Below are positions 25,759 through 35,435 of a stretch of 64,000 bases of DNA, piece after piece. Position numbers and translations under genes: made by a program. Every line of letters begins with the position of its first letter. Position 1 is the first letter of the stretch. This stretch comes from Thermoflexaceae bacterium (GTDB taxonomy: Bacteria > Chloroflexota > Dehalococcoidia > Tepidiformales > Tepidiformaceae). Below the pieces are notes generated by a model that saw only the letters and a program-made list of their open reading frames with translations, did no database searches and was not told where the DNA came from. The stretch spans positions 1 through 64,000 of the forward strand of contig JABTUD010000001.1 in NCBI GenBank assembly GCA_015075555.1. Direction: 5' to 3'.

Positions 25759-26408
25759 GGCCGGACGCTCCTCAACACGGAGATCTCTTTGAGACCAAGT
25801 ATACGGGCGACCGTATCGCGGTCTATGGCGCCTTCCCGGGCGATGATGGGAGCGCCGGTACCGGTGAGATCGATGATAGTCGAGTCGAGCCCCGCCGGTG
25901 ATGGCCCTGCATCGAGGGCAATCGCACAGGCGCCACCAAGGGAGGCGACCGCCCGGGTGCAGTTGAGCGGGCTGGGCTCGCCATGGCGGTTCGCGCTGGA
26001 TGCGGCCAGCGGCGCCCCCAGGGCCTCGACAAGCGCCTGCACCACAGGGGAGGCCGGCACGCGTATTCCCACAGTCCGGCCCCCGGCGAGCGCGGGGCTG
26101 TCCCACCCTTCCACCGCGGGCACAATGAGCGTCCAGCCGCCCGGCCCGAGGGCTTCCACGAGCGCCCGGCCCGCAGGTGTCATAGCCGCGTAGACCTCAA
26201 CCTGGCGCCCGGGCGCACCGAACATGAGCTGCAGGGGCGCCCCGGGGTCCCGGCCTTTTGCCGCCGGAATGGCTCGTACGGCCCTGTCACAGCGGATGTC
26301 GGCGGCAATCCCGTAGACGGTATCGGTGGGGACGATGGCCAGCTCTCCCGCACGGAGAAGCGTGGCGGCCCGGTTTATGGCTGCGGTGGTTGCGGGCGTG
26401 CATTCCAT
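25755..26408 (-). CDS. tsaC: Threonylcarbamoyl-AMP synthase, Sua5/YrdC family (217 aa)
   Basis: It makes the threonylcarbamoyl-adenylate used for t6A37 in ANN-reading tRNAs. The core has GELAIVPTDTVYGIAAD, a variant of the usual KR motif (AKGRDPGAPLQ), SSANRHGEPSP and DSTIIDL. It is the first gene of the minus-strand operon and is divergent from guaA across a 42-bp gap. No SUA5 C-terminal domain is present, so this is the short YrdC-type form. Confidence 0.92.
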   Translation of the reverse strand: MECTPATTAAINRAATLLRAGELAIVPTDTVYGIAADIRCDRAVRAIPAAKGRDPGAPLQLMFGAPGRQVEVYAAMTPAGRALVEALGPGGWTLIVPAVEGWDSPALAGGRTVGIRVPASPVVQALVEALGAPLAASSANRHGEPSPLNCTRAVASLGGACAIALDAGPSPAGLDSTIIDLTGTGAPIIAREGAIDRDTVARILGLKEISVLRSVRP

Positions 26409-26416
26409 CGAAATCG

Positions 26417-26445
26417 TTGACCAAAGTGAGCAGTTTTGTTAGTTT
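26417..26445 (+). promoter_or_regulatory. guaA promoter, leaderless type
   Basis: TTGACC (26417-26422), a 17-nt spacer and TAGTTT (26440-26445) form one of the best sigma-70-like promoters in the window. Only 5 nt separate the -10 from ATG 26451, so the transcript probably begins at the start codon. Confidence 0.7.
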
Positions 26446-26450
26446 GCGGC

Positions 26451-28058
26451 ATGGGAACCGCGCGGGGAATGGTTGATAGCCTAACGGAAGCACAGAAGGC
26501 CGCCGCGGTCGACCCCGCCAGCGGTCACGAAACGATCGCTGTCCTCGACTTCGGCTCGCAGTTCAGCATGCTCATTGCCCGGCGCGTGCGCGAGCTGAAC
26601 ACCTACTGCGAGCTCCTCCCCTGGGACACGCCGGCCGAACACCTCGCCGGCCGCGACGTTCGCGGGATCATCCTTTCGGGCGGGCCTAACTCCGTCTACG
26701 AACCGGATGCTCCTCAAGCACCGGCGTGGGTGTGGGAGAGCGGCCTTCCGGTCCTGGGTATCTGCTATGGAATGCAGCTGATGGGCCACCAGCTCGGCGG
26801 CAGGGTGGCCCCCGGCGGCGAGCGCGAATACGGGCCCGCGACCATCGCGCAGTCCGCCGAATGCGCGCTCCTCGACGGGCTGCCCAAAGATCTCGACGTC
26901 TGGATGAGCCACGGCGACCGGCTCGAAGAGGTCCCCCCCGGTTTCCGTTCCTTCGCCCGCTCCGAGAACTCGCCCCTCGCTGTCATGGCCGACCCGGGGC
27001 GCAGGTACTACGGCATCCAGTTCCACCCGGAGGTTGCCCACACGCCCCGGGGCAAGGAGATCCTGGCCAACTTCGTCTTCAACATCTGCGGCTGCGAAGG
27101 TTCGTGGACCCCGGTCGACTTCATCGAGGAGACGGTTGCGAACATCCGCGACCAGGTGGGGAGCGGCCGAGTTATCTGCGGGCTCTCCGGGGGAGTCGAT
27201 AGCGCGGTGGCGGCGGCACTCGTGCATCGCGCCATCGGCGACCAGCTGACCTGCATCTTCGTCGACAATGGCCTCCTCCGTGCGGGCGAGGCCGTGGAAG
27301 TGGTCGAGACCTTCCGTCGGAACATGCGCATCAACCTTGTGCACGTGGAGGCGGAAGGCGAGTTCCTCGCACAACTGGCCGAAGTTACCAACCCTGAGAC
27401 AAAGCGCATTCGTATCGGCAATACCTTCGTCCGCATCTTTGAACGCGAGTCACGGCAGATCGCCGATGCGCGCTTCCTCTGCCAGGGGACCCTCTACCCG
27501 GACGTCATCGAAAGCGCATCCCACGGCAAGGGCGCGGCGAAGATAAAGACCCACCACAACGTGGGCGGACTTCCACCCGACATGAAGCTGGGGCTGGTCG
27601 AACCGCTGCGCTTCCTGTTCAAGGACGAGGTGCGGCGCATCGGCGAGGCTCTCGGGCTGCCCGAGGAGATGGTGTGGCGGCACCCGTTCCCGGGTCCCGG
27701 GCTCGGCATCCGCGTCATCGGCGAGGTGACGAAGGAGAAGCTCGATATACTCCGCCTCGCGGACCGCATCGTCATGGACGAGGTGCGCCGCGCGGGCCTT
27801 TACCGGACCCTCTGGCAGAGCTTCGCCGTGCTCACCGACACGAAGACTGTGGGCGTGATGGGCGACTTCCGCACCTACGGCTACGCCGTCGCCATCCGTG
27901 CCGTGGTTGCCGATGACGCCATGACGGCCGACTGGGCACGCCTTCCCCATGAGCTCCTGGGGCGCATCTCCGCCCGCATCGTCAACGAGGTGCACGGCGT
28001 CAACCGCGTCGTCTACGACATCACCAGCAAGCCGCCAGGGACGATCGAGTGGGAATGA
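26451..28058 (+). CDS. guaA: GMP synthase, glutamine-hydrolysing (535 aa)
   Basis: It aminates XMP to GMP. The N-terminal class I amidotransferase domain has the nucleophile in GICYGMQ (Cys about 105) and FHPEV; the ATP-pyrophosphatase domain has GLSGGVDS (about 235-242); and the C-terminal dimerisation domain ends [19 protein letters not shown] 26451 is favoured over ATG 26469 because it lies 5 nt after a strong promoter and neither has a spaced ribosome-binding site. It heads a run of purine genes. Confidence 0.95.
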   Translation: MGTARGMVDSLTEAQKAAAVDPASGHETIAVLDFGSQFSMLIARRVRELNTYCELLPWDTPAEHLAGRDVRGIILSGGPNSVYEPDAPQAPAWVWESGLPVLGICYGMQLMGHQLGGRVAPGGEREYGPATIAQSAECALLDGLPKDLDVWMSHGDRLEEVPPGFRSFARSENSPLAVMADPGRRYYGIQFHPEVAHTPRGKEILANFVFNICGCEGSWTPVDFIEETVANIRDQVGSGRVICGLSGGVDSAVAAALVHRAIGDQLTCIFVDNGLLRAGEAVEVVETFRRNMRINLVHVEAEGEFLAQLAEVTNPETKRIRIGNTFVRIFERESRQIADARFLCQGTLYPDVIESASHGKGAAKIKTHHNVGGLPPDMKLGLVEPLRFLFKDEVRRIGEALGLPEEMVWRHPFPGPGLGIRVIGEVTKEKLDILRLADRIVMDEVRRAGLYRTLWQSFAVLTDTKTVGVMGDFRTYGYAVAIRAVVADDAMTADWARLPHELLGRISARIVNEVHGVNRVVYDITSKPPGTIEWE

Positions 28059-28080
28059 GCGGCGGCAGGGAGCGCCGGTA

Positions 28081-29352
28081 GTGGGCGAGCGCGTACTTCT
28101 CGTGGGAAGCGGAGGCCGCGAACACGCAATCGCGTGGAAGCTCCGTCAGAGCGCGAAGGTCGATGAAGTCTTCGTCGCCCCCGGCAACGCGGGCACGGCC
28201 AGGCTGGGCACCAACGTCGCTGTGCAGCCAAAGGACATTGATGGCCTGGCGAAAGCCGCGCGTGAGCTCCGCATCACCTTCTACCTGGCTTCGATGGACG
28301 ACCCCCAGCCCCTCGGGCTGGTCGACCGCCTTTCCGCCGAGGGAATCCTCTGCTACGGGCCCACTGCGGCGGCCGCGCAGCTGGAGGCGAGCAAGGCGTT
28401 CTCAAAGGAGTTCATGGTCCGCCACGGCATCCGGACAGCGGCCGCGCGCACCTTCAGCGAGTACGGGGCCGCCCGGGCCTACGTGGAATCCCTTCAGGGC
28501 CGCCCCCTCGTTGTGAAGGCGAGCGGCCTCGCCGCCGGGAAGGGCGCCATCGTTTGCGCCAATGAGAGCCAGGCGCTGGAGGCGCTTGATATCATCATGC
28601 TCCGCCGCGACTTCGGTTCGGCGGGGAACACCGTGCTGGTTGAGGAACGCCTTGTGGGCTGGGAAACAAGCTGCCATGCGTTCTGCGATGGCCGCACCGC
28701 ACTCATGATGCCCTTCGCCAGCGACCACAAGCGGGCGCAGGACGGCGACATCGGCCTGAATACGGGTGGCATGGGCGCGTACAGCCCCAGCGAGCGCGTG
28801 AGCCAGGCGCTCGCTGATGAGGTCAGGCGCGACGTGGTTGAGCGGACCGTGGCAGGCATGGCCGCCGAGGGCACCCCCTTTGCAGGCACGCTCTTCCCCG
28901 GCCTGATGGTGACCGAAGCCGGGGCTCACGTCCTTGAATTCAATGCGCGCTTCGGCGACCCGGAGACCCAGGTGCTCATGCCGCGGCTCGAAAGCGACCT
29001 GTTCGAGGTCTGCCAGGCAGCAGCGCAGGGAAGGCTCAACGAGGTGCGGGTGAGCTGGTCGGAGAGGCCCACCGTGGGCGTGGTCATGGCCAGCGGTGGC
29101 TACCCGGCGACCTACAAGCTTGGACACCTCATCGAAGGGACGGACGGCATCGACCCCGATGTGCACGTGTTCCACGCAGGCACGAAGGATGACACGCGCG
29201 GGCTGGTGACAAACGGCGGCCGCGTGCTCACCGTCGTGGCTTCGGGGTCGACGCTCGCCGAGGCGCGCGCACGGGCCTACGACAACGTGAAGCGCATCCA
29301 CTTCACCAACGCGCATTACCGCACCGACATCGCCTTGAGGGCCGTGAAATGA
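28081..29352 (+). CDS. purD: Phosphoribosylamine-glycine ligase (423 aa)
   Basis: PurD joins glycine to phosphoribosylamine in purine synthesis. VLLVGSGGREHAIAWKL at the N-terminus, the ATP-grasp core with PLVVKASGLAAGKGA, and NTGGMGAYSP are clear. The metal site is in EFNARFGDPETQ. GTG 28081 is used because the open frame upstream runs inside guaA in another frame and GGGAG lies 10-14 nt before the GTG. It ends with an ATGA overlap into purE. Confidence 0.95.
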   Translation: MGERVLLVGSGGREHAIAWKLRQSAKVDEVFVAPGNAGTARLGTNVAVQPKDIDGLAKAARELRITFYLASMDDPQPLGLVDRLSAEGILCYGPTAAAAQLEASKAFSKEFMVRHGIRTAAARTFSEYGAARAYVESLQGRPLVVKASGLAAGKGAIVCANESQALEALDIIMLRRDFGSAGNTVLVEERLVGWETSCHAFCDGRTALMMPFASDHKRAQDGDIGLNTGGMGAYSPSERVSQALADEVRRDVVERTVAGMAAEGTPFAGTLFPGLMVTEAGAHVLEFNARFGDPETQVLMPRLESDLFEVCQAAAQGRLNEVRVSWSERPTVGVVMASGGYPATYKLGHLIEGTDGIDPDVHVFHAGTKDDTRGLVTNGGRVLTVVASGSTLAEARARAYDNVKRIHFTNAHYRTDIALRAVK

Positions 29353-29816
29353 CCGAACCGCTGGTTGCGATCCTGATGGGCTCGAAGAACGATGAGCCTC
29401 TGCTGGAGCCGACGAAGAACGCGCTGGACGAGCTGGGGATACCGTACGTTGTCCGTGCGATGTCGGCCCATCGTACCCCGGACAGGGTCCGGGAGTTCGC
29501 GCGCCGTGCCGAGAGCGATGGCCTGGAGGTGCTGATCTGCGCCGCCGGCGGAGCCGCGCACCTGCCCGGGGCGGTCGCCGCAAACTGCACCCTGCCGGTC
29601 ATAGGCATCCCACTGGCATCGAGCGAGATCCCCGGCGGAATCGATGCCCTTTTCGGGGTGCTGCAGATGCCGCCCGGCGTGCCCGTCGCTGGCGTAGCCG
29701 TCGGCGCCTGGGGAGCTCGCAATGCCGCCTACCTGGCCGCATCGATCCTTGCCCTCAAGCACCCGTCCATACGCGAGGCGTATAAGGCCTTCCGTGATCG
29801 CCAGTCCCAGGGCTAA
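29349..29816 (+). CDS. purE: N5-carboxyaminoimidazole ribonucleotide mutase, PurE class I-like (155 aa)
   Basis: It moves the carboxyl group on the imidazole ring. The IMGSKND start, the SAHRTPDR motif with the conserved His, GAAHLPG and IPGGIDALFGVLQMP are intact. A PurK partner is not in the window. It overlaps purD by ATGA and is followed by a 132-nt gap before purB. Confidence 0.93.
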   Translation: MTEPLVAILMGSKNDEPLLEPTKNALDELGIPYVVRAMSAHRTPDRVREFARRAESDGLEVLICAAGGAAHLPGAVAANCTLPVIGIPLASSEIPGGIDALFGVLQMPPGVPVAGVAVGAWGARNAAYLAASILALKHPSIREAYKAFRDRQSQG

Positions 29817-29823
29817 CCGCCCG

Positions 29824-29952
29824 ATGAGAGAGGCTTTGGGAACCCACGCCAGCCTGAGTTCCGGCGAGTCCGAGAAGGGCCGCTCGGCTATCATGATGCT
29901 TCGCCGGTGCGCGCCGGCCCCGGCAAACCGCCGCACGGAGTGTCTCCATTGA
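29824..29952 (+). CDS. Possible 42-codon small ORF overlapping the purB start
   Basis: ATG 29824 opens 42 codons that end in TGA 29950-29952, overlapping the purB TTG start as TTGA. No ribosome-binding site is visible. A TATCAT sequence at 29889-29894 lies inside it and could instead be a purB -10 box. The overlap could couple translation, but the ORF may be chance. Confidence 0.25.
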   Translation: MREALGTHASLSSGESEKGRSAIMMLRRCAPAPANRRTECLH

Positions 29953-31241
29953 TTCCCAGGTACTCCCGGCCCGAGATGGCCGCCATCTGGAGCGACCAGG
30001 CGAAATATCAGCGCTGGCTCGATGTTGAGGTCGCAGCCTGCGAGGGCTGGGCTGCCCTCGGCCAGGTACCAATCGAGGCAGCGGCCGCGATCTCCGCCAA
30101 AGCGTCCTTCGAGCTGGCGAAGGTCAACGAGTACATCGCCATCACCCACCACGATGTGACGGCGTTCCTGCGCTCGGTCGCGGAGTCCCTCGGTGACGAA
30201 GGACGTTATGTGCACTTCGGCCTTACGAGTTCCGACGTCTGGGACACCGCCACCGGCCTCCAGCTGCGCGACGCCTGTGACCTGCTCCTGCGCGACATCG
30301 ATGAGCTCCTGGCCGTGCTCGAACGGCAGGCGCGGGAGAACCGCGACACGCTCTGCACGGGCCGGACGCACGGGGTACACGCCGAGCCCACCACCTTCGG
30401 CCTCAAGATCGCTGTCTGGGTGGATGAGATGCGCCGCAACCGCCGACGGCTCGAAGACGCGCGGACCGCGGTTTCCGTGGGCGCCATCAGCGGCGCCGTG
30501 GGCACTCACTCGACCGCCCCGCCCGAACTTGAGGAGTTTGTCTGCCAGAAGCTTGGCCTCGGGATCGAGGCGGTTTCGACCCAGGTGATCCAGCGCGACC
30601 GCCACGCGCAGTTCGTTACCACGCTCGCGCTGATCGGCGCATCACTTGAGAAGTTCGCCACCGAGATTCGAGGGCTTCAGAAGACCGAGGTTCGCGAGGT
30701 GGAGGAGCCGTTCGCCGAAGGTCAGACCGGTTCCAGCGCGATGCCCCACAAGCGGAATCCCGAAAAGTGCGAGCGAATCACGGGCCTGGCGCGTGTTCTG
30801 CGCGGGTACTCCGTCACCGCGATGGAAAACGTGGCCCTCTGGCACGAACGGGACATCAGCCACTCCTCAACGGAGCGGATCATCTTCCCGGACGCGTGCC
30901 TCGTGCTGGATTACGCCCTGGCGCTCTTCACCGACATCATGGACCGCCTCATCATTTATCCCGGGCACATGCGCGAGAACCTGGACCGGTCCTTTGGCCT
31001 GGTGTTCTCGCAAAGGGTGCTGCTGGCGCTCATCGAGACGGGCCTGAGCCGCCAGGACGCCTACACCATTGTGCAGCGCAACGCGATGGCCGCCTGGAAG
31101 CAGCGCACACCCTTCCTGGACCTCCTTCTCGCCGATACGGAAGTGAGCGCCCGCATGAGCGAGCCCGAGGTGCGCGCCCTGTTCGACTACTCGTACTACC
31201 TGAAGAACATCGGCGCGACCTTCCGGCGACTCGGGCTTTGA
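29949..31241 (+). CDS. purB: Adenylosuccinate lyase (430 aa)
   Basis: PurB releases fumarate from SAICAR and from adenylosuccinate. The N-terminus IPRYSRPEMAAIWSD is the usual PurB start and fixes the TTG 29949 start, with CGGAG 8 nt upstream. Conserved parts include GLTSSDVWDTA, RTHGVHAEPTT and the signature loop GSSAMPHKRNP. Length is standard. The stop codon shares bases with the TTG start of the next gene. Confidence 0.95.
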   Translation: MIPRYSRPEMAAIWSDQAKYQRWLDVEVAACEGWAALGQVPIEAAAAISAKASFELAKVNEYIAITHHDVTAFLRSVAESLGDEGRYVHFGLTSSDVWDTATGLQLRDACDLLLRDIDELLAVLERQARENRDTLCTGRTHGVHAEPTTFGLKIAVWVDEMRRNRRRLEDARTAVSVGAISGAVGTHSTAPPELEEFVCQKLGLGIEAVSTQVIQRDRHAQFVTTLALIGASLEKFATEIRGLQKTEVREVEEPFAEGQTGSSAMPHKRNPEKCERITGLARVLRGYSVTAMENVALWHERDISHSSTERIIFPDACLVLDYALALFTDIMDRLIIYPGHMRENLDRSFGLVFSQRVLLALIETGLSRQDAYTIVQRNAMAAWKQRTPFLDLLLADTEVSARMSEPEVRALFDYSYYLKNIGATFRRLGL

Positions 31242-32059
31242 ACGGAACGGCGAACGCTGCGGATGTTCCCCCGGCGCCCCCACCCCTGCCGGGCGTTCGC
31301 CGGACCGTCGCCGATGCCCTGCGCCTCGTATGGCGGCGACCCCGCGAGACCATGCTGCCGATTCTCGCCATTCAACTCCCCATCTCGCTGGCCATTTCCG
31401 CCCTCACAGTGGCGCTCTACCTCAGCGTATTCAAGAGCGAGCCAGTGGAAGGGATGCAGGACGCCTTCGCCGGGGGCCGTGGTGCACCGCTCTTCCTCTT
31501 CCTCGCGACCACAGCGGCACAGGCGCTCTTCGCGCAGGTCGCGCGTGGCGCTGCCATCGTCTCCATTGCGGCCACGGCGCAGGGGGGTGCGGCGCCACTC
31601 ACCGCATCGCTGGACCCGGCATTCACGAGAATGGGGGCATTGCTCGCACTTGTGCTCATCATTGGCGCTGCAGTCGTCCTGGCGTTTCTTTCCGTGGTTG
31701 GGATCGTCTTGCTCCCCTACCTGGCGATCCGCACGGCCCTCTGCTTCGAAGTGCTCATGCTTGAGGGCCTCAGCCCCGTGGCGGCCATCCGCCGCAGCTG
31801 GGCGCTCACACATCGCAACGTGCTGCGGTTGCTCGGCGTGGTCCTTCTTTCGGCTGTTGTGGTCGCATTGCCGCTGCTTGCAATCTCCGCTCTTGGTGCG
31901 GCAGTTGGCGGGAGCCGCTCCGCCCGCGTGATCGAGACGGGCCTCCATCTCGTTGCCCAGGGGATCCTGGTCATCCCCCTGGTCGCATTCCTGACCGCGA
32001 CCACAACGCTCTACTACCTCACAATCAGGGTTGCGAAGGATGCGCGAAGTACTGCTTGA
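31238..32059 (+). CDS. Multi-spanning membrane protein (glycerophosphoryl diester phosphodiesterase membrane-domain type, 273 aa)
   Basis: About six hydrophobic helices are seen from residue 35 on. SPVAAIRRSWALTHRNVLRLLG near residue 185 is typical of the GPDPase membrane-domain/YciC-like group, whose role is poorly known. The TTG start 31238 overlaps the purB stop (TTGA), and the gene end overlaps purC by 20 nt, so it is co-transcribed with purine genes. A purine or nucleotide-related transport role would be speculation. Confidence 0.55.
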   Translation: MNGTANAADVPPAPPPLPGVRRTVADALRLVWRRPRETMLPILAIQLPISLAISALTVALYLSVFKSEPVEGMQDAFAGGRGAPLFLFLATTAAQALFAQVARGAAIVSIAATAQGGAAPLTASLDPAFTRMGALLALVLIIGAAVVLAFLSVVGIVLLPYLAIRTALCFEVLMLEGLSPVAAIRRSWALTHRNVLRLLGVVLLSAVVVALPLLAISALGAAVGGSRSARVIETGLHLVAQGILVIPLVAFLTATTTLYYLTIRVAKDARSTA

Positions 32060-32927
32060 GTCCGATCTCCCGGGCCGCACCCACCGGGGCAAGGTGCGCG
32101 ACACCTACGATCTTGGCGACCGCCTGCTGATCGTCGCGACCGACCGGATCTCCGCGCTCGATGTAGTCCTGCCGGCAGGCATCCCGCGCAAGGGCGAGAT
32201 ACTCACCCGGCTCTCGGCCTGGTGGTTCGACCGCATCAAGGAGGTGGTGCCCAACCACTTCATTGCTCTAATCACCGCAGAAACCGCCGGGATGCTCCCG
32301 TTCCCCGTGGACGAGCGCTACTATGGCCGCTCGATGCTGGTGCACAAGGCAAAGAGGCTCGATGCCGAGTGCATCGCGCGAGGATACCTGTCCGGCTCGG
32401 GATGGAAAGACTACCAGCGCACCGGGGCAATCTGCGGCATCCCACTTCCCGCTGGTCTTCGCGAATCGGAGCGCCTGCCCGAACCGATTTTCACGCCATC
32501 GACCAAGGCCGACGTTGGCCATGATGAGAACATCTCCTACGAGCAGCTCGCAGCGCTTGCCGGCGACGAGGCGGCCAACGCCATGCGCCTGCGCACGCTT
32601 GCCGTCTACAACTACGCCCACGCCGTGGCGCTTGAACGGGGCATCATCATCGCCGACACGAAGTTCGAGTTCGGCTACTGGAACGACGAGGTCATCCTCA
32701 TAGACGAGGTGCTCACTCCCGACAGCAGCCGGTTCTGGCCGGTCGACGGGTATGCCCCGGGAGCGGCCCAGCCCAGCTTCGACAAGCAGCCCGTGCGCGA
32801 CTGGCTGGCGGCGCACTGGAAGGACGGCGACCCGGCGCCACCCCTGCCCCGGGAGGTGGTTGAGGCAACCACCCGCCGTTACATGGCGGTTTACAGGATG
32901 CTCACCGGTGAGGAGTTGCCCGAATGA
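32040..32927 (+). CDS. purC: SAICAR synthase (295 aa)
   Basis: PurC attaches aspartate to CAIR. GKVRDTYDLGDRLLIVATDRISA, the ATP site around ECIARGYLSGSGW, and TKFEFG plus IDEVLTPDSSR are conserved. ATG 32040 is chosen over TTG 32031. The longer form (about 295 residues) resembles yeast ADE1-type and some bacterial enzymes. It ends with ATGA into purS. Confidence 0.95.
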   Translation: MREVLLESDLPGRTHRGKVRDTYDLGDRLLIVATDRISALDVVLPAGIPRKGEILTRLSAWWFDRIKEVVPNHFIALITAETAGMLPFPVDERYYGRSMLVHKAKRLDAECIARGYLSGSGWKDYQRTGAICGIPLPAGLRESERLPEPIFTPSTKADVGHDENISYEQLAALAGDEAANAMRLRTLAVYNYAHAVALERGIIIADTKFEFGYWNDEVILIDEVLTPDSSRFWPVDGYAPGAAQPSFDKQPVRDWLAAHWKDGDPAPPLPREVVEATTRRYMAVYRMLTGEELPE

Positions 32928-33202
32928 CAGGCGGCAGGCGTTTCCTGGCGAAAGTGTACGTTTCCCTGAAGCCCACGGTGAACGACCCCGAGGGCAACAC
33001 CATCGCGGGAGCGCTGGGAGCGCTCGGTTTCAACGTCGAAGGCGTGCGTTCGGGCCGGTTCTTCCAGGTCACCCTCGATGCCGCAGATGGGCCGGGCGCG
33101 GAGAAGCAGGTGGCCGAGATGTGCTCACGCCTGCTCGCCAACCCGGTCATCGAGACGTACACGTTCGAGGTAGCCGAGGTCCAGACCAACCGCCTCAGCT
33201 AG
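32924..33202 (+). CDS. purS: Phosphoribosylformylglycinamidine synthase subunit PurS (92 aa)
   Basis: The small PurS subunit tethers PurL and PurQ. KVYVSLKPTVNDPEGNTIAGAL near the start and the C-terminal NPVIETYTFEVAEV match the family. It is the last gene of the run; purQ and purL do not follow. Its stop overlaps the end of the convergent ATPase gene by 8 nt, so the unit truly ends here. Confidence 0.92.
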   Translation: MTGGRRFLAKVYVSLKPTVNDPEGNTIAGALGALGFNVEGVRSGRFFQVTLDAADGPGAEKQVAEMCSRLLANPVIETYTFEVAEVQTNRLS

Positions 33203-34583
33203 GTCCGGCTGCCGGGATTCCCGGGTCGACGGCGAAGTAGACCTCGCAGGCCCGCCGTGCGGCGCCAGCGTCGAGTACGGCGGGCCGCTTCACGAAGCGC
33301 GCTTCTTCGAGCACGAGCTGCAGGATGTCGCGCGGGTGGCAGCTGCGGAAGTTGTTCGCACTCGCCTGGCGCACCATCTCCACCGCCACTTCGATCTGCG
33401 CCGGGCTCGCCTCAACGCGCATGGCATCGGCAAAGCGCCGAAAGATCTCTGCCATTTGCTGCGGCGTGGGCTCGGGAATGCGGATCTTGTAGGGGATGCG
33501 CCTGAGATGCGCTTCTTCGAGCATCGTCCGTGGCTCGATGTTGGTGCTGAACACGATCGTCGAGCGGAACGGGAACGTGATCCGTTCGCCCGTGACAAGC
33601 GCCATCGTGTCGTCGCCGCGTTCCAGCGAGGCAATCCAGCGGTTGAGCAGGGCATGGGGAGAGACCTGCTGGCGGCCGAAGTCGTCGATGGCCAGCAGCC
33701 CGCCGTGCGCCTTCACGTGGGCGGGAGCCTGGTGATAGCCGAGCGCGGGGTCATAGGCGAGGTCAAGATCTTCGTGGCGCAGTTCGCCGCCAACGAATAC
33801 GAAGGGGCGGCGAATGCGGAGCCAGCGCCGGTCCACGGTGGTGGCAGCGTCGAGCCCCGAATCGCTCTCCAGCACCACATGCACGAGGTCGTCGTAGAGC
33901 CTGATGATGTGCCCGCTAACGTAGACGGCGATGGGCAGCAGGGTAACGCCCTGGATGGCCTCGCTCGTGAGCTCGAGGATGGTGGTCTTGCCATTGCCCG
34001 GGGCGCCGTGGAGCATTGCTGGCCGGCCCGAAGTGAGGGCGAGGCAGACCTTGGCCACGATCTCCCGGGCGAGCACGAGCTGCTGGAGCGCGCGCGCCAG
34101 CCGGACCGGGTCGGGCGCTCCGATATCGTTATCCGCCTCCAGCACCCGGAAGTAGTCCTGGATGGGCACCGGGACGGGCCCGACATAGCGGCTCCTGTCG
34201 AGCGCCTTCTCCGACTCCTGCAGGCCAAGGTCGGTGAGGCGATACTGCCATTCCTGTTCGAGCCGGCCGGAAGCGGAGGTGGTCTCGATCAGCTTCTGGC
34301 GCTTCAGCTCGTCCAGGACGTCGCGAGCGATGGAGGGAGGGATGCGCATCGCGTTGGCCACGCCGCCCGGGGTGGGCATGGGAAGGCGATGGAGGGTCTT
34401 GAGAGCCAGGTCCTCGATGAACCGATCGGGAAGGCCGAGGTCCCCAACCATCTCGGGCGCCGGCGGAAGCGAGGGGATCGCCCGGATTGCCGCGTGAGGA
34501 GGCCGGGCCGGCTGCGCTGGCTCCTCGCGGAAGTCCTGGGCCACGGCCAGGTCGCCCGCCGTCCGGGGGTATCCGTGTTCCAT
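33195..34583 (-). CDS. AAA-type ATPase with N-terminal winged-helix region, function unknown (462 aa)
   Basis: A helical winged-helix-like stretch (about 55-120: DELKRQKLIETTSASGRLE, TDLG) precedes the ATPase core. Walker A GAPGNGKT is at 193-200, Walker B LLAIDDF at 297-302, and a sensor Asn follows in VFSTNIEP (about 348). The C-terminal helical lid contains HPRDILQLV. Substrate and partner are not recognised. AGGAAGG lies 5 nt before ATG 34583, the chosen start. It is a single gene, convergent with the purine run. Confidence 0.75.
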   Translation of the reverse strand: MEHGYPRTAGDLAVAQDFREEPAQPARPPHAAIRAIPSLPPAPEMVGDLGLPDRFIEDLALKTLHRLPMPTPGGVANAMRIPPSIARDVLDELKRQKLIETTSASGRLEQEWQYRLTDLGLQESEKALDRSRYVGPVPVPIQDYFRVLEADNDIGAPDPVRLARALQQLVLAREIVAKVCLALTSGRPAMLHGAPGNGKTTILELTSEAIQGVTLLPIAVYVSGHIIRLYDDLVHVVLESDSGLDAATTVDRRWLRIRRPFVFVGGELRHEDLDLAYDPALGYHQAPAHVKAHGGLLAIDDFGRQQVSPHALLNRWIASLERGDDTMALVTGERITFPFRSTIVFSTNIEPRTMLEEAHLRRIPYKIRIPEPTPQQMAEIFRRFADAMRVEASPAQIEVAVEMVRQASANNFRSCHPRDILQLVLEEARFVKRPAVLDAGAARRACEVYFAVDPGIPAAGPS

Positions 34584-34817
34584 TCGTACCTTCCTGGGCG
34601 CAGACCGGGCCGCAGAACCCGGAGAACCCAATAGTTCCTAGGATGAATGTCGGCAGAACGGCCCTTCGCCCCAGATCAGGAGCGGAAATGAGCGCCAATT
34701 ATGCGGTGAAGACCGGGTTGCCATCGGAGCCGCAGGCCGGTTCCCAAAGGGTGGACGGGTAGTCGGACCGGGGAATGGCAGGTGAATACCCGGGATTGCG
34801 CCCAACTCCCGGCCGCA

Positions 34818-35435
34818 TCAGCCGGGCGTTGCACCGGGGAGGGCAACGCCTGCAGCAACCCCGCAGTAGGGGGCAAACCGGCCTTCCTGCTCCCAGAGGA
34901 GCCACCACTCCCGCCGCACCTCCATACGCAGGAACCACTGTTTCCCCCGGAGCACGCGCGCTGTCGTGCTGAAGCCCGCTTTCTCAAAGCAGCGGATGGC
35001 GGCCTCGTTCCATTCGAGGGTGTGCAGGTAGACAACCCGGAATGGGAATTCGTTCCACAGGTACCCCAGGAAGGCAACCACGGCCTCCGTGCCGAGTCCT
35101 GCTCCCCGGTACTCGGGCAGCGCTATGCAGATCCCAAGTTCGGCCGACTGCCGGGCACTATCGGCGTTGTAGAACATTATGTTCCCAATATGCCGGCCGT
35201 CTGCGCTCTCCAGTGAGAGCATCCGCCGTTCGGGGTCCGCAAAGCACTGCAGACGGCGGAAGTAGTCGAGGTACTCGCTGAACGTCTTCGTCAGCGGCAT
35301 GACGCCGTCGAAACGGGCGATCTCAGGGTCGCGGCGCCAGAGGAAGTCGTTGAGCGCATCCCCTTCTTGCTTGTGGCGCAGCCGCAACCGGGCGGTGACC
35401 GCGATCCCCAGGTGGTCCAGGCGCTCGCCCGTCAC
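34818..35435 (-). CDS. GNAT-family acetyltransferase (205 aa)
   Basis: The acetyl-CoA-binding A/B motif is visible in ELGICIALPEYRGAGLGTEAVVAFLGYL (about 115-142), followed by a FEKAGFSTTARVLRG segment. The first 45 residues are of the RimJ/RimL-like type (LRLRHKQEGDAL). It overlaps the nudix gene by GTGA. It is the last gene of the cdaA operon. The target (protein N-terminus or small molecule) is unknown. Confidence 0.85.
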   Translation of the reverse strand: MTGERLDHLGIAVTARLRLRHKQEGDALNDFLWRRDPEIARFDGVMPLTKTFSEYLDYFRRLQCFADPERRMLSLESADGRHIGNIMFYNADSARQSAELGICIALPEYRGAGLGTEAVVAFLGYLWNEFPFRVVYLHTLEWNEAAIRCFEKAGFSTTARVLRGKQWFLRMEVRREWWLLWEQEGRFAPYCGVAAGVALPGATPG

